The position numbers were made by a program, and so were the translations under genes. Positions 1 through 10,965 of a DNA stretch of 64,000 bases are shown here, one piece after another. This stretch comes from Ailanthus altissimus (Eukaryota > Streptophyta > Magnoliopsida > Sapindales > Simaroubaceae): contig OX327693.1 in assembly GCA_946807835.1 (NCBI GenBank), positions 9,441,501 through 9,505,500 on the forward strand, written 5' to 3'. Position 1 is the stretch's first letter. Each line of letters opens with the position of its first letter. The notes below the pieces were generated by a model. That model made no database searches. It saw only the letters and a list, made by a program, of their open reading frames with translations, and had not been told where the DNA came from.

Positions 1-929
1 TTTAACGATGAATGTCAGTGGTGGACGACAGTCATTATCAAATGGTAGGGTGGTAGCATGCATTACCCTTACTATTGGATAGATTAGCAACTAATCTGTC
101 CAATGATAGAAGTAGTGCACTCAATTGCCCCATCGTTTGATGGCGAACAGCAGTGGCCGTCATCCCCCACTATATTCTTCTTATTTTTGGCATCTCTACA
201 GTGCTCTGTTGATGAAAAAATTTTACTATCACATAAATCACAAAATTTTGTCCAATAATATCAATTTTGATCATTTTTAGTATCAATCGCTGGTCACTAC
301 CGATCAATGAGCGGTAATCAACAGTCAACACCAATCCGAGGCTGGTCAATGATGGCCAAATGACCAGTCAATATTGGTCAATCCTTTTATATTGTGCGAC
401 GTGTATTTTATAAATAAAAAAACTATATTATCCTTAGTTCCATCAATTTTAATAGAAAAAGTTAACGATCGGAGGTATAAATGGATAATTTTAAAAACTA
501 GGTGAGTAGACTATTACTTTCACAAAAAATATGGAAGTATAAATGTTCTTTACCCTTTAAAAAATGGCTATGTAATCTTTTAAAGTTGCAACAATTTTAT
601 TTTCATTTCTCTTATATAACGGAATCTATTAAAGTTAATAGAAAATCTATTAAATTTGGTGAAAGTATAATTATACCTCTATTACAACTAAAAATATAAT
701 TTGGTGAAAATATAGCCATTTTGTTAAATTCGGTGAAAATGTAATTATACTCCTATATTAGAAAAAAAAAATTTAATTCAATTAAATACTAATAAGAGAT
801 ATTGAACTTATGTCCTAATGGTTAAAAATCAATACTTTAACCAACTAGACTATTCCAACATTTTAGTTATATAAGGGTTTGTAAATCTATTAATATATTA
901 ATATCAACTAAAATATTCAAAAAAGAGGA
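1..929. other. AT-rich noncoding DNA, no gene seen
   Basis: No supportable coding region. The one ORF here (502-699, +) is Phe/Leu/Ile/Lys-rich low-complexity translation without a domain. Short stretches such as 470-560 resemble 12300-12400, which suggests scattered old repeat DNA. Confidence 0.6.
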
Positions 930-1212
930 TTTGATTGACAGTCGTTGACTGGATGTTGATCACTATTGACTACCATTCATTGGCATCAAGCAGTATTGGT
1001 CGCATTGACCGGCTTGACCACCGTTGATTGATCATTGACCGTTATTGACAATTATAGACCGGCCCTTGATCGCCATTAACCGATGTTGACTAGTGTTAGC
1101 CACTCATTGATTGGTGTTGACCACCGTAACTGCATTGACCATTCATTGACCTGTGTTGACAATTGTTAATTGTCATTTTATCGGCATTGACTGATGTTAA
1201 CTATTATTTTTC
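930..1212. repeat. Degenerate TTGAC-rich short-period array
   Basis: This stretch has at least 13 TTGAC pentamers in about 280 bp on the plus strand, mostly in variants such as ATTGACC, GTTGACC and CTTGACC separated by 10-25 bp. A sparser version appears at about 295-385. It looks like a decayed minisatellite. TTGAC[C/T] is also the core of the plant WRKY-binding W-box, but no gene lies next to it, so regulatory function is not inferred. Confidence 0.6.
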
Positions 1213-1999
1213 AATTAAAATAGGGTGAATTTCTATTTTTGCCATTTTCTCTATTAATTTTAACACATTTTGTTATCTGATAGAGATGTAAATAAATTTT
1301 TTAAAACTTTAGGGATCTGCATGTTCTTTTTCTAAAACCTCAACCTCCATTGTTAGGTTGTACTAAGGTGGCCTTAATAGGTGATTCTGGCACTCCTAAA
1401 ATAAAAATAAGGCAAGGTTAAGTTTCATTAGTGATGTTACTGGCGAAAACCCTCTAATGCTTAACTCAGTGGTTGTCTCAATGGAGTTGTAAGGGCAAAA
1501 AGGTTAAGAAGTTGAAGTATAGAAAATTTTTATTACCTGTGGCTATAGTGACTCTACATTTTTGTAGTTGATCCTTGTTGTGTTATCCTAAGAATTCTGA
1601 ATGAGAAATTTGGTCTTCATTTTTGTTGTTATTGATGGCGAATTAAGAGTAATGAGACTAATTTCAATCTTAAGATTCTCAAGTTTTCCCTTATCTAGTG
1701 ATGACCTTGATCTCGAAGTTCTCGAGGCCATTTCTTATCAAGTGGTAATTGACCCTTATCCTAAAATTCTCAGGACCTTTCTTATTTAGTTGTGATTGAC
1801 AGAAGGTTCATAGTGTTACGGAATTTTGGCACTAATACACTATCAAGCTCTTCAGAGTTTACCATGCTCGAGGGGTTGTGATGAACTTTTTAAGTTTTTA
1901 ACATTGATCCTAAGAAGACCTCTTAAGTATGAGTAAATGAGCTTTTAGTATCAAGCTCTCTAATAGGCTCGGGATGGATTTAAGCCTTGGTAACTCTAA
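1213..1999. other. Unassigned degenerate sequence
   Basis: No intact ORF and no recognisable domain on either strand. It lies downstream of the minus-strand Gypsy reverse transcriptase that starts near 2860, so it may hold unrecognisable remains of RNase H/integrase or a later insertion. The ORF at 1601-1789 (+) has no support. Confidence 0.4.
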
Positions 2000-2039
2000 A
2001 GTTTAACCCTTAAATATAAGTAGGTATACCACAATGGTA

Positions 2040-2870
2040 CTAAAATTTTTAATGAACCTGCGATAAAAAGTTGCTAGGCCATGAAAACTCCTTACATCAG
2101 TTAGTCTTCGGTTTTTGCTATTCTCTAATAGCCTTCACCTTTTCTTCATCCACGTGAATTCCTTCATTATTTATAACAAATCCAAGGAATACTAGTCTGT
2201 TTGTTAAAAATACAAATTTCTTTAAGTTTACAAACAGCTCATTCTTTCTCAAACTAGAACTTGCCTAATATGATCAAGATACTATAAATCAAAATATCAT
2301 CAAAATAGACAACAACAAAGTGAGATAAAAAAAGTTTAAGTACCTGGGTCATGAGGTGCATGAATGTACTTGGTGCATTAGACAACTTAAATGGCATCAC
2401 TAGCCACTCATATAGCCCATCTTTTGTTTTAAAAGTTGTCTTTCATTCGTCTCCCACATAAATTCTGATTTGGTAATGTCTACTTCGTAGATCTATCTTG
2501 GTGAATACTTTAGCACTACTCAACTAATCAAGCAAGTCTTCAAGTCTAGGAATAGAAAACCTGTACCTTATGGTTATTTTGTTGATAACACAACTATCCA
2601 CACACATCCTCCAACTTCCATCCTTATTTGGAGTAAGCAAGGCAGGTACAGCACAAAGACTAATACTTTTTCATATATATCTTTTTTGTAGTAGCTCCTC
2701 CACCTTCTCCTTCAAGATTTCATGTTCTTTTGGGCTCATACGATAATGTGGTAGATTTGGCAAGCTAGCTCTAGGAACAAAATCAATGCGATGTTGAATA
2801 TCTCGCATTGGAGGCAACTGTGTCAGTTTTGCCATTACATCAACAAATTCTGCCAATAAGCCTTAAACCT
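2040..2870 (-). pseudogene. Gypsy reverse transcriptase remnant
   Basis: The minus-strand translation starts with the plant Gypsy RT lead-in ([32 protein letters not shown] at 2671-2856). It continues through a WRMCVDS-type motif, [11 protein letters not shown] and [14 protein letters not shown] to the catalytic box [14 protein letters not shown] near 2285-2330. The YFDD catalytic box is preserved although stop codons and frameshifts interrupt the frame. A decayed 'SFHGLASFYRRFIK'-like segment can be followed to about 2040. The enzyme would have copied element RNA into cDNA. It cannot be made from this copy. Confidence 0.85.
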
Positions 2871-3018
2871 TCTTAGGTGTCGATTGCATGGGTTTCTCCA
2901 TTCCCTTCACTATTAGAAAAACACAGGTTTTGGCACTTTTCATGTCCTCTATAAACTCATTCTCTCTAAAAGCTATGGACAATAATGTCTTCTCCTTCAC
3001 TTTTGGCGAAGTGTTCTC

Positions 3019-3440
3019 TTATTGGTTTGGAACCACAACTATCCACTTGTGATTCCAAGTGAAGGTATACGTGTTGTCCCTCCCCTTGTGAGTTGCATCA
3101 ACATTAAACTGCCATAGCCTTCTCAGTAACACATGACATGCATCCATCTCTACAACATCACAAAGAACTTCAGATTTGTAAGTCTTCTCCAAAGATAATG
3201 GTAAATAGCATTGTTGTGTAACTTTCATGCTAGGTCCCTTCTTTATCCAACCAATGCTGTGCGGGGCTGGATGTGGTTATGTTTTAAGATGCTCAACAAA
3301 GCTTTGTGAAACCAGGTTCTCACAACTACAACTATCAATCACAAGTTTACACACTTTGTTAGCCACAATGCATTTACCTTCAAAGATGCATTTGCGTTAT
3401 GTCTCATCAGGTTATTTTAGAGTGTATGGCAGCCTCCTTA
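3019..3440 (-). pseudogene. Gypsy aspartic protease and linker remnant
   Basis: The minus strand encodes a segment with LVIDSCSCENLVSQ near 3310-3345, in the position of the retroviral-type aspartic protease active site, where plant Gypsy elements usually have D-[GST]-G-[SA]. It is followed by the linker VLCDVVEMDACHVLL and NTYTFTWNHK (3019-3228). The glycine after the aspartate is replaced, so the active site looks altered. Frameshifts separate it from the RT downstream. Confidence 0.7.
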
Positions 3441-3529
3441 CAACACATACGACTTTCTCACCATCTTCTTTAGCTACTTCAAAGTCACTATTCTTCTTTA
3501 CTGTTTCTTATTCATCATAGTCCTCCTCA

Positions 3530-3640
3530 GGCTCGCGTTGGGTGACATTAGCAAATTTGCATCTAGGACAATCATTAGATCTGTGCCCTATCTCATTATA
3601 CTTAAAACATTTAATACCCTTTGAACTATCCACTATTTCC
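3530..3640 (-). pseudogene. Gag CCHC zinc-knuckle remnant
   Basis: The minus-strand frame reads KCFKYNEIGHRSNDCP. This is the retroviral CCHC knuckle (C-x2-C-x4-H-x4-C) with the second cysteine replaced by tyrosine. It sits between the gag core (3860-4400) and the protease, the expected order. The knuckle would have bound element RNA during packaging. Confidence 0.75.
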
Positions 3641-3859
3641 TTCCCCTTTGTCTCAAGTTTTCTTTTGCTTACCTCTTTACCCTTAGACTCTATAAGCTTG
3701 CTCTCAGATGTAGTATGGGTAGGCTTAGTATTTGGTTCAACTCTAAATTAAGGTGGTGCCCTTGGATACCTCTTGATTTTTGTTAGTCTTTCAACCCTCA
3801 ATGCCAAAGTTTTGTGCTTGATCTATTGACCATATTTGTTACATGGTCAACCTATCTTA

Positions 3860-4676
3860 AATCTCATCACTCAACCCGTTGACATACTTAGCCACTTGCT
3901 AATCCTTTTCTGTTAAGTTGCACCTAACTTGTAACCTTAGAAACTTTTCTGTATAAGTTGAAACAGAACGAGTTCCTTGGATGCAATTCTGGAACTGTTG
4001 GAAGAGAGTTTGTTTATAATTCAATGGTAGAAAATGCCCCATTAAAAGTGTTTTCATTTGGTGCCAATGACAGACGGGTGGCAATCCTTTTTTATCTTTT
4101 ACTACACCATTAAGCACCTGCACCCCCACATAGTTTGTAGGCTACTAAATCTACTTTACATTCTGGAGTTACATTCATAATTTCAAAGAAACTCTCTACC
4201 TCATACTCTAAATTCAGAAATTGTTCTATATTAGTAGCACCATTAAAAGTAGGCAAATTAGCTTTTACCTTGTAAGAGTCATCATGTTGACATTGTTGTC
4301 TTTCTCTTAGTAGAAACTCACCATTAAATTCTCCCTCGATTTCTTTTTCTCTGAAATCACCAACTAGAGGGGTAAAATGATTAAGCCTTCTTCGTGCACC
4401 CATGGTTGCTCCTCTTGTTCGTGGTCTAACCTTAAGCTCATCTTGAGTTTTTTTTTTCCATCAAATTAACATTAATTGTGTAGATTGTGGTTGTCTATGT
4501 TGTCTTCTCCTTGCAGCCATGTATTCTTGTTGTACTGGATCATTAACTATTGAACTTATAACTAGTTCAATTAATGCTGCCATGCGTTCTTGCAATTATG
4601 CTATACATGCTTCCATTCTTTGCTCGAACACATTCAAACGATCTTCGTTCAAGTCACTAGGGCCTGCCATTTCAAG
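3860..4676 (-). pseudogene. Gypsy gag remnant
   Basis: The gag region starts just after the primer binding site with MAGPSDLNEDRLNVFEQRM, followed by the core in two overlapping frames (4403-4110 and 4129-3899). Recognisable gag core signatures are KVKANLPTFNGATNIEQFLN, VDLVAYKLCGGA, then MKTLLMGHFLP and FQNCIQGTRSVSTYTEKFLR. The frame break near 4110-4130 and a stop in the N-terminal part disable it. It would have formed the virus-like particle shell. Confidence 0.8.
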
Positions 4677-4677
4677 A

Positions 4678-4693
4678 CAAAGCTCTAATACCA
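4678..4693 (-). other. Primer binding site (tRNA-iMet type)
   Basis: The minus strand reads TGGTATTAGAGCTTTG two bases after the LTR terminus ATATCA. Plant LTR elements primed by initiator-Met tRNA usually have TGGTATCAGAGC here, so this copy carries one substitution. Confidence 0.8.
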
Positions 4694-4695
4694 CC

Positions 4696-5097
4696 TGATA
4701 TAGGACAAGTGCTGATAGGTCATGGTTTTGTTCATAAAAACGAAAGTTGTTGATATCGTTCAACAAAAACATAAATTGAAAATTGTAGAATACCACTTCA
4801 AAAGTAAAGTTTTTTAATACTTGAGTTTTGAAATTACAAAACTTAAATGCTTTCCCTCTTATCTCTCATGTATTTATATAGACCTATTAGGATTTCTAGC
4901 TTTTATTACAGTCATTAATGACAACTTGCAACTACTAACTACTAACCACTAAGGCATTTAGATACTAGCATTTATTACAACACAATTAATGAAAACTACC
5001 AACAACTACTAATACTGAATTTTACTTCAAGACTAATTATCAAACTGTTAACCATACTAATAAATGTAGTTGTAGGTCTTAAAAATTTCTCATCACA
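4696..5097 (-). repeat. 5' LTR of the Gypsy element
   Basis: The 402-bp minus-strand segment begins TGTGATGAG and ends ATATCA, giving the TG...CA termini of an LTR, directly before the primer binding site. It contains a TATA-like promoter (TATATAAATACATG) near 4865-4880. The matching 3' LTR was not found in the window. Confidence 0.7.
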
Positions 5098-5676
5098 TAG
5101 CCTACTGTGTTGCTGTCCCCCATCATTAACCCAATTATTCAAGGAGGAAGGAACATGGGGAACCTTAAAATATTGACTTTCAAGTCAATGAAATCCCTTT
5201 TTGAGATTTAATTCAGTTATAGTCTAAGACCTAAATGGATTGAATCAGGAGATGTCTTTAATTTAGGTTTGAGTATGGGGTGAGGATGAATGTGTTAAAG
5301 TAGAAGGAAAAAAATTAGTTTAAAAAATAATTAATTATTTTCCAAACGCTTTGTTCATTCTATAATTTTCTCCTATAATTGCCAAGAAATGACCATTACC
5401 CTTATGATATTAGTCAGTCTTCACTTATCCACCTTATAGTTTAAAAAAACCAAAATCCCTATGTTGTTAAAAAAATTTGTTATCTTTTAACTTTTTGTAT
5501 GATTTAATAATTTTGTCATTGATAATAAATGACTTGATAATTTTACCCCTAAAGAATTGAAAGCAAAAGAAAATAAGAAATGCTTCTTAAGGGATTTGAA
5601 CACTTGACCTTAAAGATAAAAATAATCAATCTAACCACGCTTAATTTTAAATAGCATATTATGACGAGTAATATAT
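5098..5676. other. AT-rich spacer, nothing recognised
   Basis: No coding signal. The segment at 5560-5640 resembles 8100-8200, so the LTR inserted at 5677 may lie in an older local repeat. Confidence 0.4.
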
Positions 5677-7974
5677 TGTGAGTGATTTCAAACCTAAGGT
5701 ACATGCATGTGAGTTTGTGTCTATCATTCAAATACAACATATGTATCACATACATACATGCGCAGCGGATGAGTGGAATGTAAATTGTTCAATGATAAAC
5801 ACAAATGAACTTTTACATGTTATCTCATAAATATAAAATACTTCAAGATTGAGAAATAGTACACTGTCAAGCCTTTAGTATATGGTCAAATTGGAGTACC
5901 CACCTTAAAGCGACACGTTCATAATTCTAGTTCTTCAACAAGGTGGGCTTGAGAAAGTTAAAATAACAACTCTTCCAGTAAAGAATTCAACTCTTAAAAC
6001 CTTATTTATTCCTTATAGTATAGATGACCAAAATAGAAGGAAAAATGAAAGATGTATGTTTATGTGCTCTCAATCTTTGAGAGAATTTTTTAACACTTAA
6101 CTAAATTCACTTCTCTTTCACCCTTAATGTCATGACCAAATTTTTCCTTCATCAATTGAGCAATATATTGCTCTTTCATTTGTTTATTATTTTTCTCCTA
6201 TTTTCTCACATAATAGCATCCATTATCTATGTCAATGTTTATCATTAGTATTTTGTTTATTATTGTTTACAATAGAACCAAATGAAAACAAAACAAAATG
6301 AAAAATCATTTAAATAAACTTGGCCTAAATCTAGGCCAAATGAGAAATACTTTCTCATTATTAAAAAATATATTAAGGCCTACTATTTATAAGTGTCACA
6401 CATTTATACTTATTATATCATTTAATTAATATTAAACAAATAATTTAACTATATTAAATCATAATAGAAACACATGCCAATTCAAATAAAAAATGAATTG
6501 TTTGATTTCAATTTAAATAATAATATCATATATTATTATTATTATTTTATTCAATAAACATTTTAATGAATAAAATAATAATATTTGTCCAATAAATAAG
6601 GTCATTTTGGTAATTTCTAAGTCAAACAATAATTGACCCACAATGTGCCATGTATCAATATCCTATTGGTCAACAACTAATTGTTACCTAATTGATATAC
6701 TTAACTCTTAAGTTTTGACACATGCACAAACGGAGGGAGACCGAAGTAAATGTCCGGTCTGCTAAATTTTTTTAGATAGAACTATTCAATCCAGTGCATT
6801 GCCCCAATGTACAACGAGTACACTTCATATTGCAGGATTCTTTAGGTCCAGTCCTAACTTGTCAAACAGAACTATTTTGCAAGTCTGAGATCAATACCCC
6901 ATGTACACGTCACAGATATTACAAATCAGTGTAATAGACCATACAAGTTAAGGTTATAGTGTATACGTATAATCCTTCCACCAATTATATCCTGAAAAAG
7001 TAGGGATATAGATCACTACCATCAAATCCTTATGTGCTCATCCATGAATTTATCTCTAGATACGTATCTTAATAAACAATATATGCAAACACTTTTACAG
7101 TATTGTTTAACCCTGTAGAAAATTATTTTCTTCGGTTTGTTACTTATGGCCATAAGACTTTCTAAGATACAGTCACTAAGCATCTGGATATATAACTCAT
7201 CCATATGAGCTGACGGATCATATATCTGTACACACCGGACTTCATAAGCATCGAACTATACCCACTAACACCCAACGGTCACATTGTGAAAAGTATGTGA
7301 CATGCGTGGAACCAAAGTATGATGGATCACTTACAAGTCCATCGTGGTACTCAGGTCAAAGTACCACGTATACTACTTAACTAGAGAGGACCTTCCATTG
7401 ATGACTTTAATGGATGTCTATTGGGGTCTTCGTTGAGTCTGTTTAGTATTCAGTCCTTACCGAACGCATATATGCTATACGAACTTTCAGTAAGATGGTT
7501 AGCTAAAAACAACCATCTAGACCATTAGGTATACTTTACACTAGTCTATGTAAAAGGATTCCACCAATAAACCTGCATCGCTGAATTACGACCAGGAACA
7601 TATAATTTAAGAATAGACTTTCATAATAATATTTCTTAGCACCCATTGCAACTCTTACAACTATGTTATTATTAATGTATTCTCAGGTCTTTGTACCGTT
7701 ACAGACAAGATTCTAACTTTTAGACTTTACTAATTAATATAACATGCTAACTCTTTAGCATTTATAGTTTTTAGTGATGCTAACTTTTGGCACTGATCTA
7801 AATATTTTTAGACCAAATCTGAACTTCGTCAGATCATATAATGTCTGTAGCGTCATAAATATTGAACCATTTAATAATAGTAATTAGCGATCTAACAAAT
7901 AATGTACTATATAAATATTATAAAATAAAATATTCATACAATAATAAAATGGTATATAAGCACAAATCCCAACA
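5677..7974 (-). mobile_element. Solo LTR, 2.2-kb family copy A
   Basis: The 2298-bp segment starts TGTGAGTGATTT and ends CCCAACA on the plus strand. On the minus strand it reads TGTTGGGATTTGTGC...CACTCACA. It is flanked by TATAT at 5672-5676 and at 7975-7979, consistent with a 5-bp TSD, although the flanks are low complexity. It is visibly homologous to the copies at 8225, 15427, 47888 and 60575 and lies opposite to 8225, 15427 and 60575. No internal retrotransposon domain adjoins it, so it is read as a solo LTR. Confidence 0.8.
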
Positions 7975-8224
7975 TATATATATATATATATATACCATAT
8001 AAATAAATTAAAAGGGTTATTAGTTATAAGTTAAATAGATGTTGGTATTCAAAATCATAAATAATAATAAGTTTAAAAATATTTTAAATAATATTTAAAA
8101 TTAAAGGGATTTGATTTTAAACGAGTTTAAAGGAATTTGAACATTTGACCTCAAATGTAAAAAGTATTTACTTCATCACTTGACCAAACTTAATTTAAAT
8201 AACACTTTTAAAGACTAAAATATA

Positions 8225-9970
8225 TGTTGCAGTTGTTGCTTACGTATCATTTAAATTATTATATAAATATTTTATTTATTTAATATTTCTATAATGAACA
8301 TTTTAAATAAATCGTTAATAATGAATTATATGGTATTAAATTTATTATTTTTCAAACATGGTAGATCTAAAGGAGTTTAGATCAATGCTAAGACTTAGCA
8401 TTCTAAGGAGTTAGAGCATTCTGAAATAGGGACAAAAACCTAAAAATATATTAGTAATGACATAGTTTCAAAAATTTGCAAATAGTACTAAGAAATGTCA
8501 TTATGTAGTATGTTCTAGAAAACATCGTTCCTAATCTATGATTGCTAACACAGGTCAATTGGTATTCCTTCCGAATTAGTGCATGTCTGTATATAGATTG
8601 TCCAGACAGTTAGTCTTAGCGGACCGTGGGCTTAGCGGAAGCTCGTATAAACATATAAGTATTTAGTAAGGATTGGGTACTGAACAGACTCACGGGGACC
8701 TCTAATTGACATTCCATAGAGCTGTTAATAGAAGGTCTTCTCTAGTTAAATAGTATTTGTGGTCATTTGACCTAAACACCATAATAAACTTGTGAGTGAT
8801 CCACCATATTTTGATTCTATATATGTTAGAGTCCTTTCATGATCTGACCTTTCGGTGTCGTTGGATATGGTCCGATGCTCATGGAGTTCTGTGTGTGTAG
8901 ATATAGGGTCTGTCAGCTTATATAGGTGAGTTTTATATCCTAATATTTCGAGATTATATTTCAAGAAATCTTATAGTCATAAATGAAAACTCCAAAAAAA
9001 AGTTTTCCGTAGAGTTAAACAATATCACAAAAAGAGTTTACAAATATTATTTACGCAAATACAAATCTGGAGATAAGTTCATGATCGAGCATATAAAGAT
9101 TTGACAATATTAGTCTATATCTTTACTCTTCCAGAATATAGTTGACAAAGGGATTATATGGATATAATTGACCTCAACTTATATGGTTCAATACGTTATT
9201 CTGTAATATCCATAACATATGTGTGGAGCATTAATTTTGAACTTATATAGAAGAGTTTTATAAAACAAATGGATGTGAACTTAAAGAGTCTCACAATAAA
9301 AAGTGTACTCGTTAAGTACTAAAATAACGAATCCAAGTCAAACAGTTCTATTTAAAATTTTTTCAAAAAATGAGATTTATTTCAAAATCTCTCATAAAAT
9401 ACACATATCAAAATTTAAGTATTTAAACTTATACAATTTTAATCAAAATAGTTAATTAATGAGATTATGATATATGGCGTCTATGTATAACAATTTGTAA
9501 GACAAATGTCACATGGATAAGCATGTGACAAATGTCATCCATATAAATAGTTTGCTTGACTTAATTTGACACTTAGCTTTCTTATCATTGGCTGCATGGT
9601 TGAAAAGTGTCAACATGCAAATGAAATAAAACAAATGAATGGTTCATTTGTTAGTGAAGTGTGTATTTCGGCCAGGAGAGATATAACGTTTAAAAGTTAT
9701 GCATTTTAGTCCTTAATTACATTTTTTTGGACATTTAAGAGAAAATTGCAAATTATTGCTTGAACAAATTTTGCTGGAAATTCATAATAGGCTTGCGATT
9801 ATACTTTTGTGTGAACTTTGAATTTGGGATTCTTTACCGTAGTCCTTCAACGGTAATTTTTATAATTTTTTACTGTAGTTATTTTAATTTATGAATATAT
9901 TTGTTGAATAATCAAATGTTATACTTTTGTACAATAAATATACTATCATATACATGTACCAATTAATCAT
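8225..9970 (+). mobile_element. LTR-family copy B, diverged, 3' end uncertain
   Basis: It starts TGTTGCAGTTGTTGCTTACG and shares blocks with the family: TCTAAAGGAGTTTAGATC (8356-), GACTCACGGGGACCTC, GATCCACCATATTTTG and GTCTGTCAGCTTATATAGG. The 3' end is diverged and no TSD was found, so the end is approximate. With copy A it forms a head-to-head inverted pair about 250 bp apart. Confidence 0.6.
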
Positions 9971-10420
9971 GTTTTTAATAAATATTCTATAAATAAATTA
10001 GTTGAATTATTAATTATAAATTAAATAAATTTTAGTACTCAAAATTCATAAATAATAATAATAAGTGTAATGTATTTTAATAAACATTAAATTTAATTAA
10101 ATATGTACAAAAAAAGACTTTAAGATTAATTTTTAAGAACTTATTATTAAAATAAATTATTTTATAATTTTTTTAAATTAATTTAAAAATAAATAAAAAT
10201 TAAATTATTTTCAAATTTGCAAATAAATTTTTATCATTTAATATTAAATAATAAAATAAATTTTTATAAAAAATAATTTAAATTATAATTTATGAGAATT
10301 TATAAAACAAAATAATTTTTAAAAAAAAATTCAAATTTTTGTAAGTTTATTTTAATTAATATTATTTAAAATACTTTTAAACTTATTATTATTTATGATT
10401 TTGAATACAGAAAGAAAGAT
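9971..10420. repeat. AT-rich segment with inverted similarity
   Basis: The motif CTCAAAATTCATAAATAATAATAATAAG-like (10035-10060) recurs inverted near 10385-10410 and in direct orientation near 8050-8075. This may be an old foldback or MITE-like element. Low complexity makes it uncertain. Confidence 0.35.
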
Positions 10421-10619
10421 ATTTATTCGGTTGAACCAAAAGATGGGCCGAATTGAATCAGAGTTTTTTAATTTGATTCGATTTTGAGAGTAGAACTGAT
10501 CAATTCTACTTTGTCAAAACCAATTGATTCGTTTGGTTTTTCGGAACCAAACCGAAAATTGAACTTAGAATCGAATTTAAGCAAAAAAAAAAAAAAAAAA
10601 AGACCAAAAACATTGCGTT

Positions 10620-10908
10620 TTGAAGTAGCCCCCTCCCCGAAAGGCTAAAAGTACCAAAAGCGCATCTCTCTCTTTCTCATGACCGAACTTTGAACTTTAA
10701 AGTTTTTCAAATTTCTCTCTCTCACATACCTCACAAGACACAGCAGCACCATCTCTGCCCACCACACCAGTCTAAACTCCGCCGCCACCATAATAGTCAG
10801 AGTCCCATGTCCAACTGCTGCGGTGCTACCCACGTCCACCAGGAGCACAAACTGCTTCTGCCAACCCCGCTGTCTCCTTTGTCTGGCCCGCTGCTAGAGG
10901 CCCAAAGG
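10620..10908 (+). pseudogene. Orphan GC-richer leader and possible first exon
   Basis: This island of more balanced composition has a C/T- and CA-rich leader. It is followed by ATG at 10809 opening MSNCCGATHVHQEHKLLLP, and then a potential splice donor AAAG|GTACAA at 10907-10910. No continuing exon could be found in the AT-rich DNA up to 13 kb. I do not recognise the protein. It could be the 5' end of a captured or deleted gene, or a very short exon of an unrecognised gene. No function is proposed. Confidence 0.35.
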
Positions 10909-10965
10909 TACAATTTAGTTTACTTTCGATCTGTATGTTTACTTTCAGATATTAATTTCTTTTAA

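Larger units (their letters stand above)
2000..5097 (-). mobile_element. Degenerate Ty3/Gypsy retrotransposon, 5' part
   Basis: Read on the minus strand, this shows in order a 5' LTR (5097-4696), an initiator-Met-type primer binding site, gag, a CCHC knuckle, a protease remnant and a reverse transcriptase. The 3' part (RNase H, integrase, 3' LTR) is not recognisable, so the element is truncated or decayed. Many stops and frameshifts show it is inactive. The protease-RT linker (MDACHVLL, then WQFN) and the RT start ([12 protein letters not shown]) are typical of plant Gypsy elements. A chromovirus-like lineage is likely but was not tested. Confidence 0.85.
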
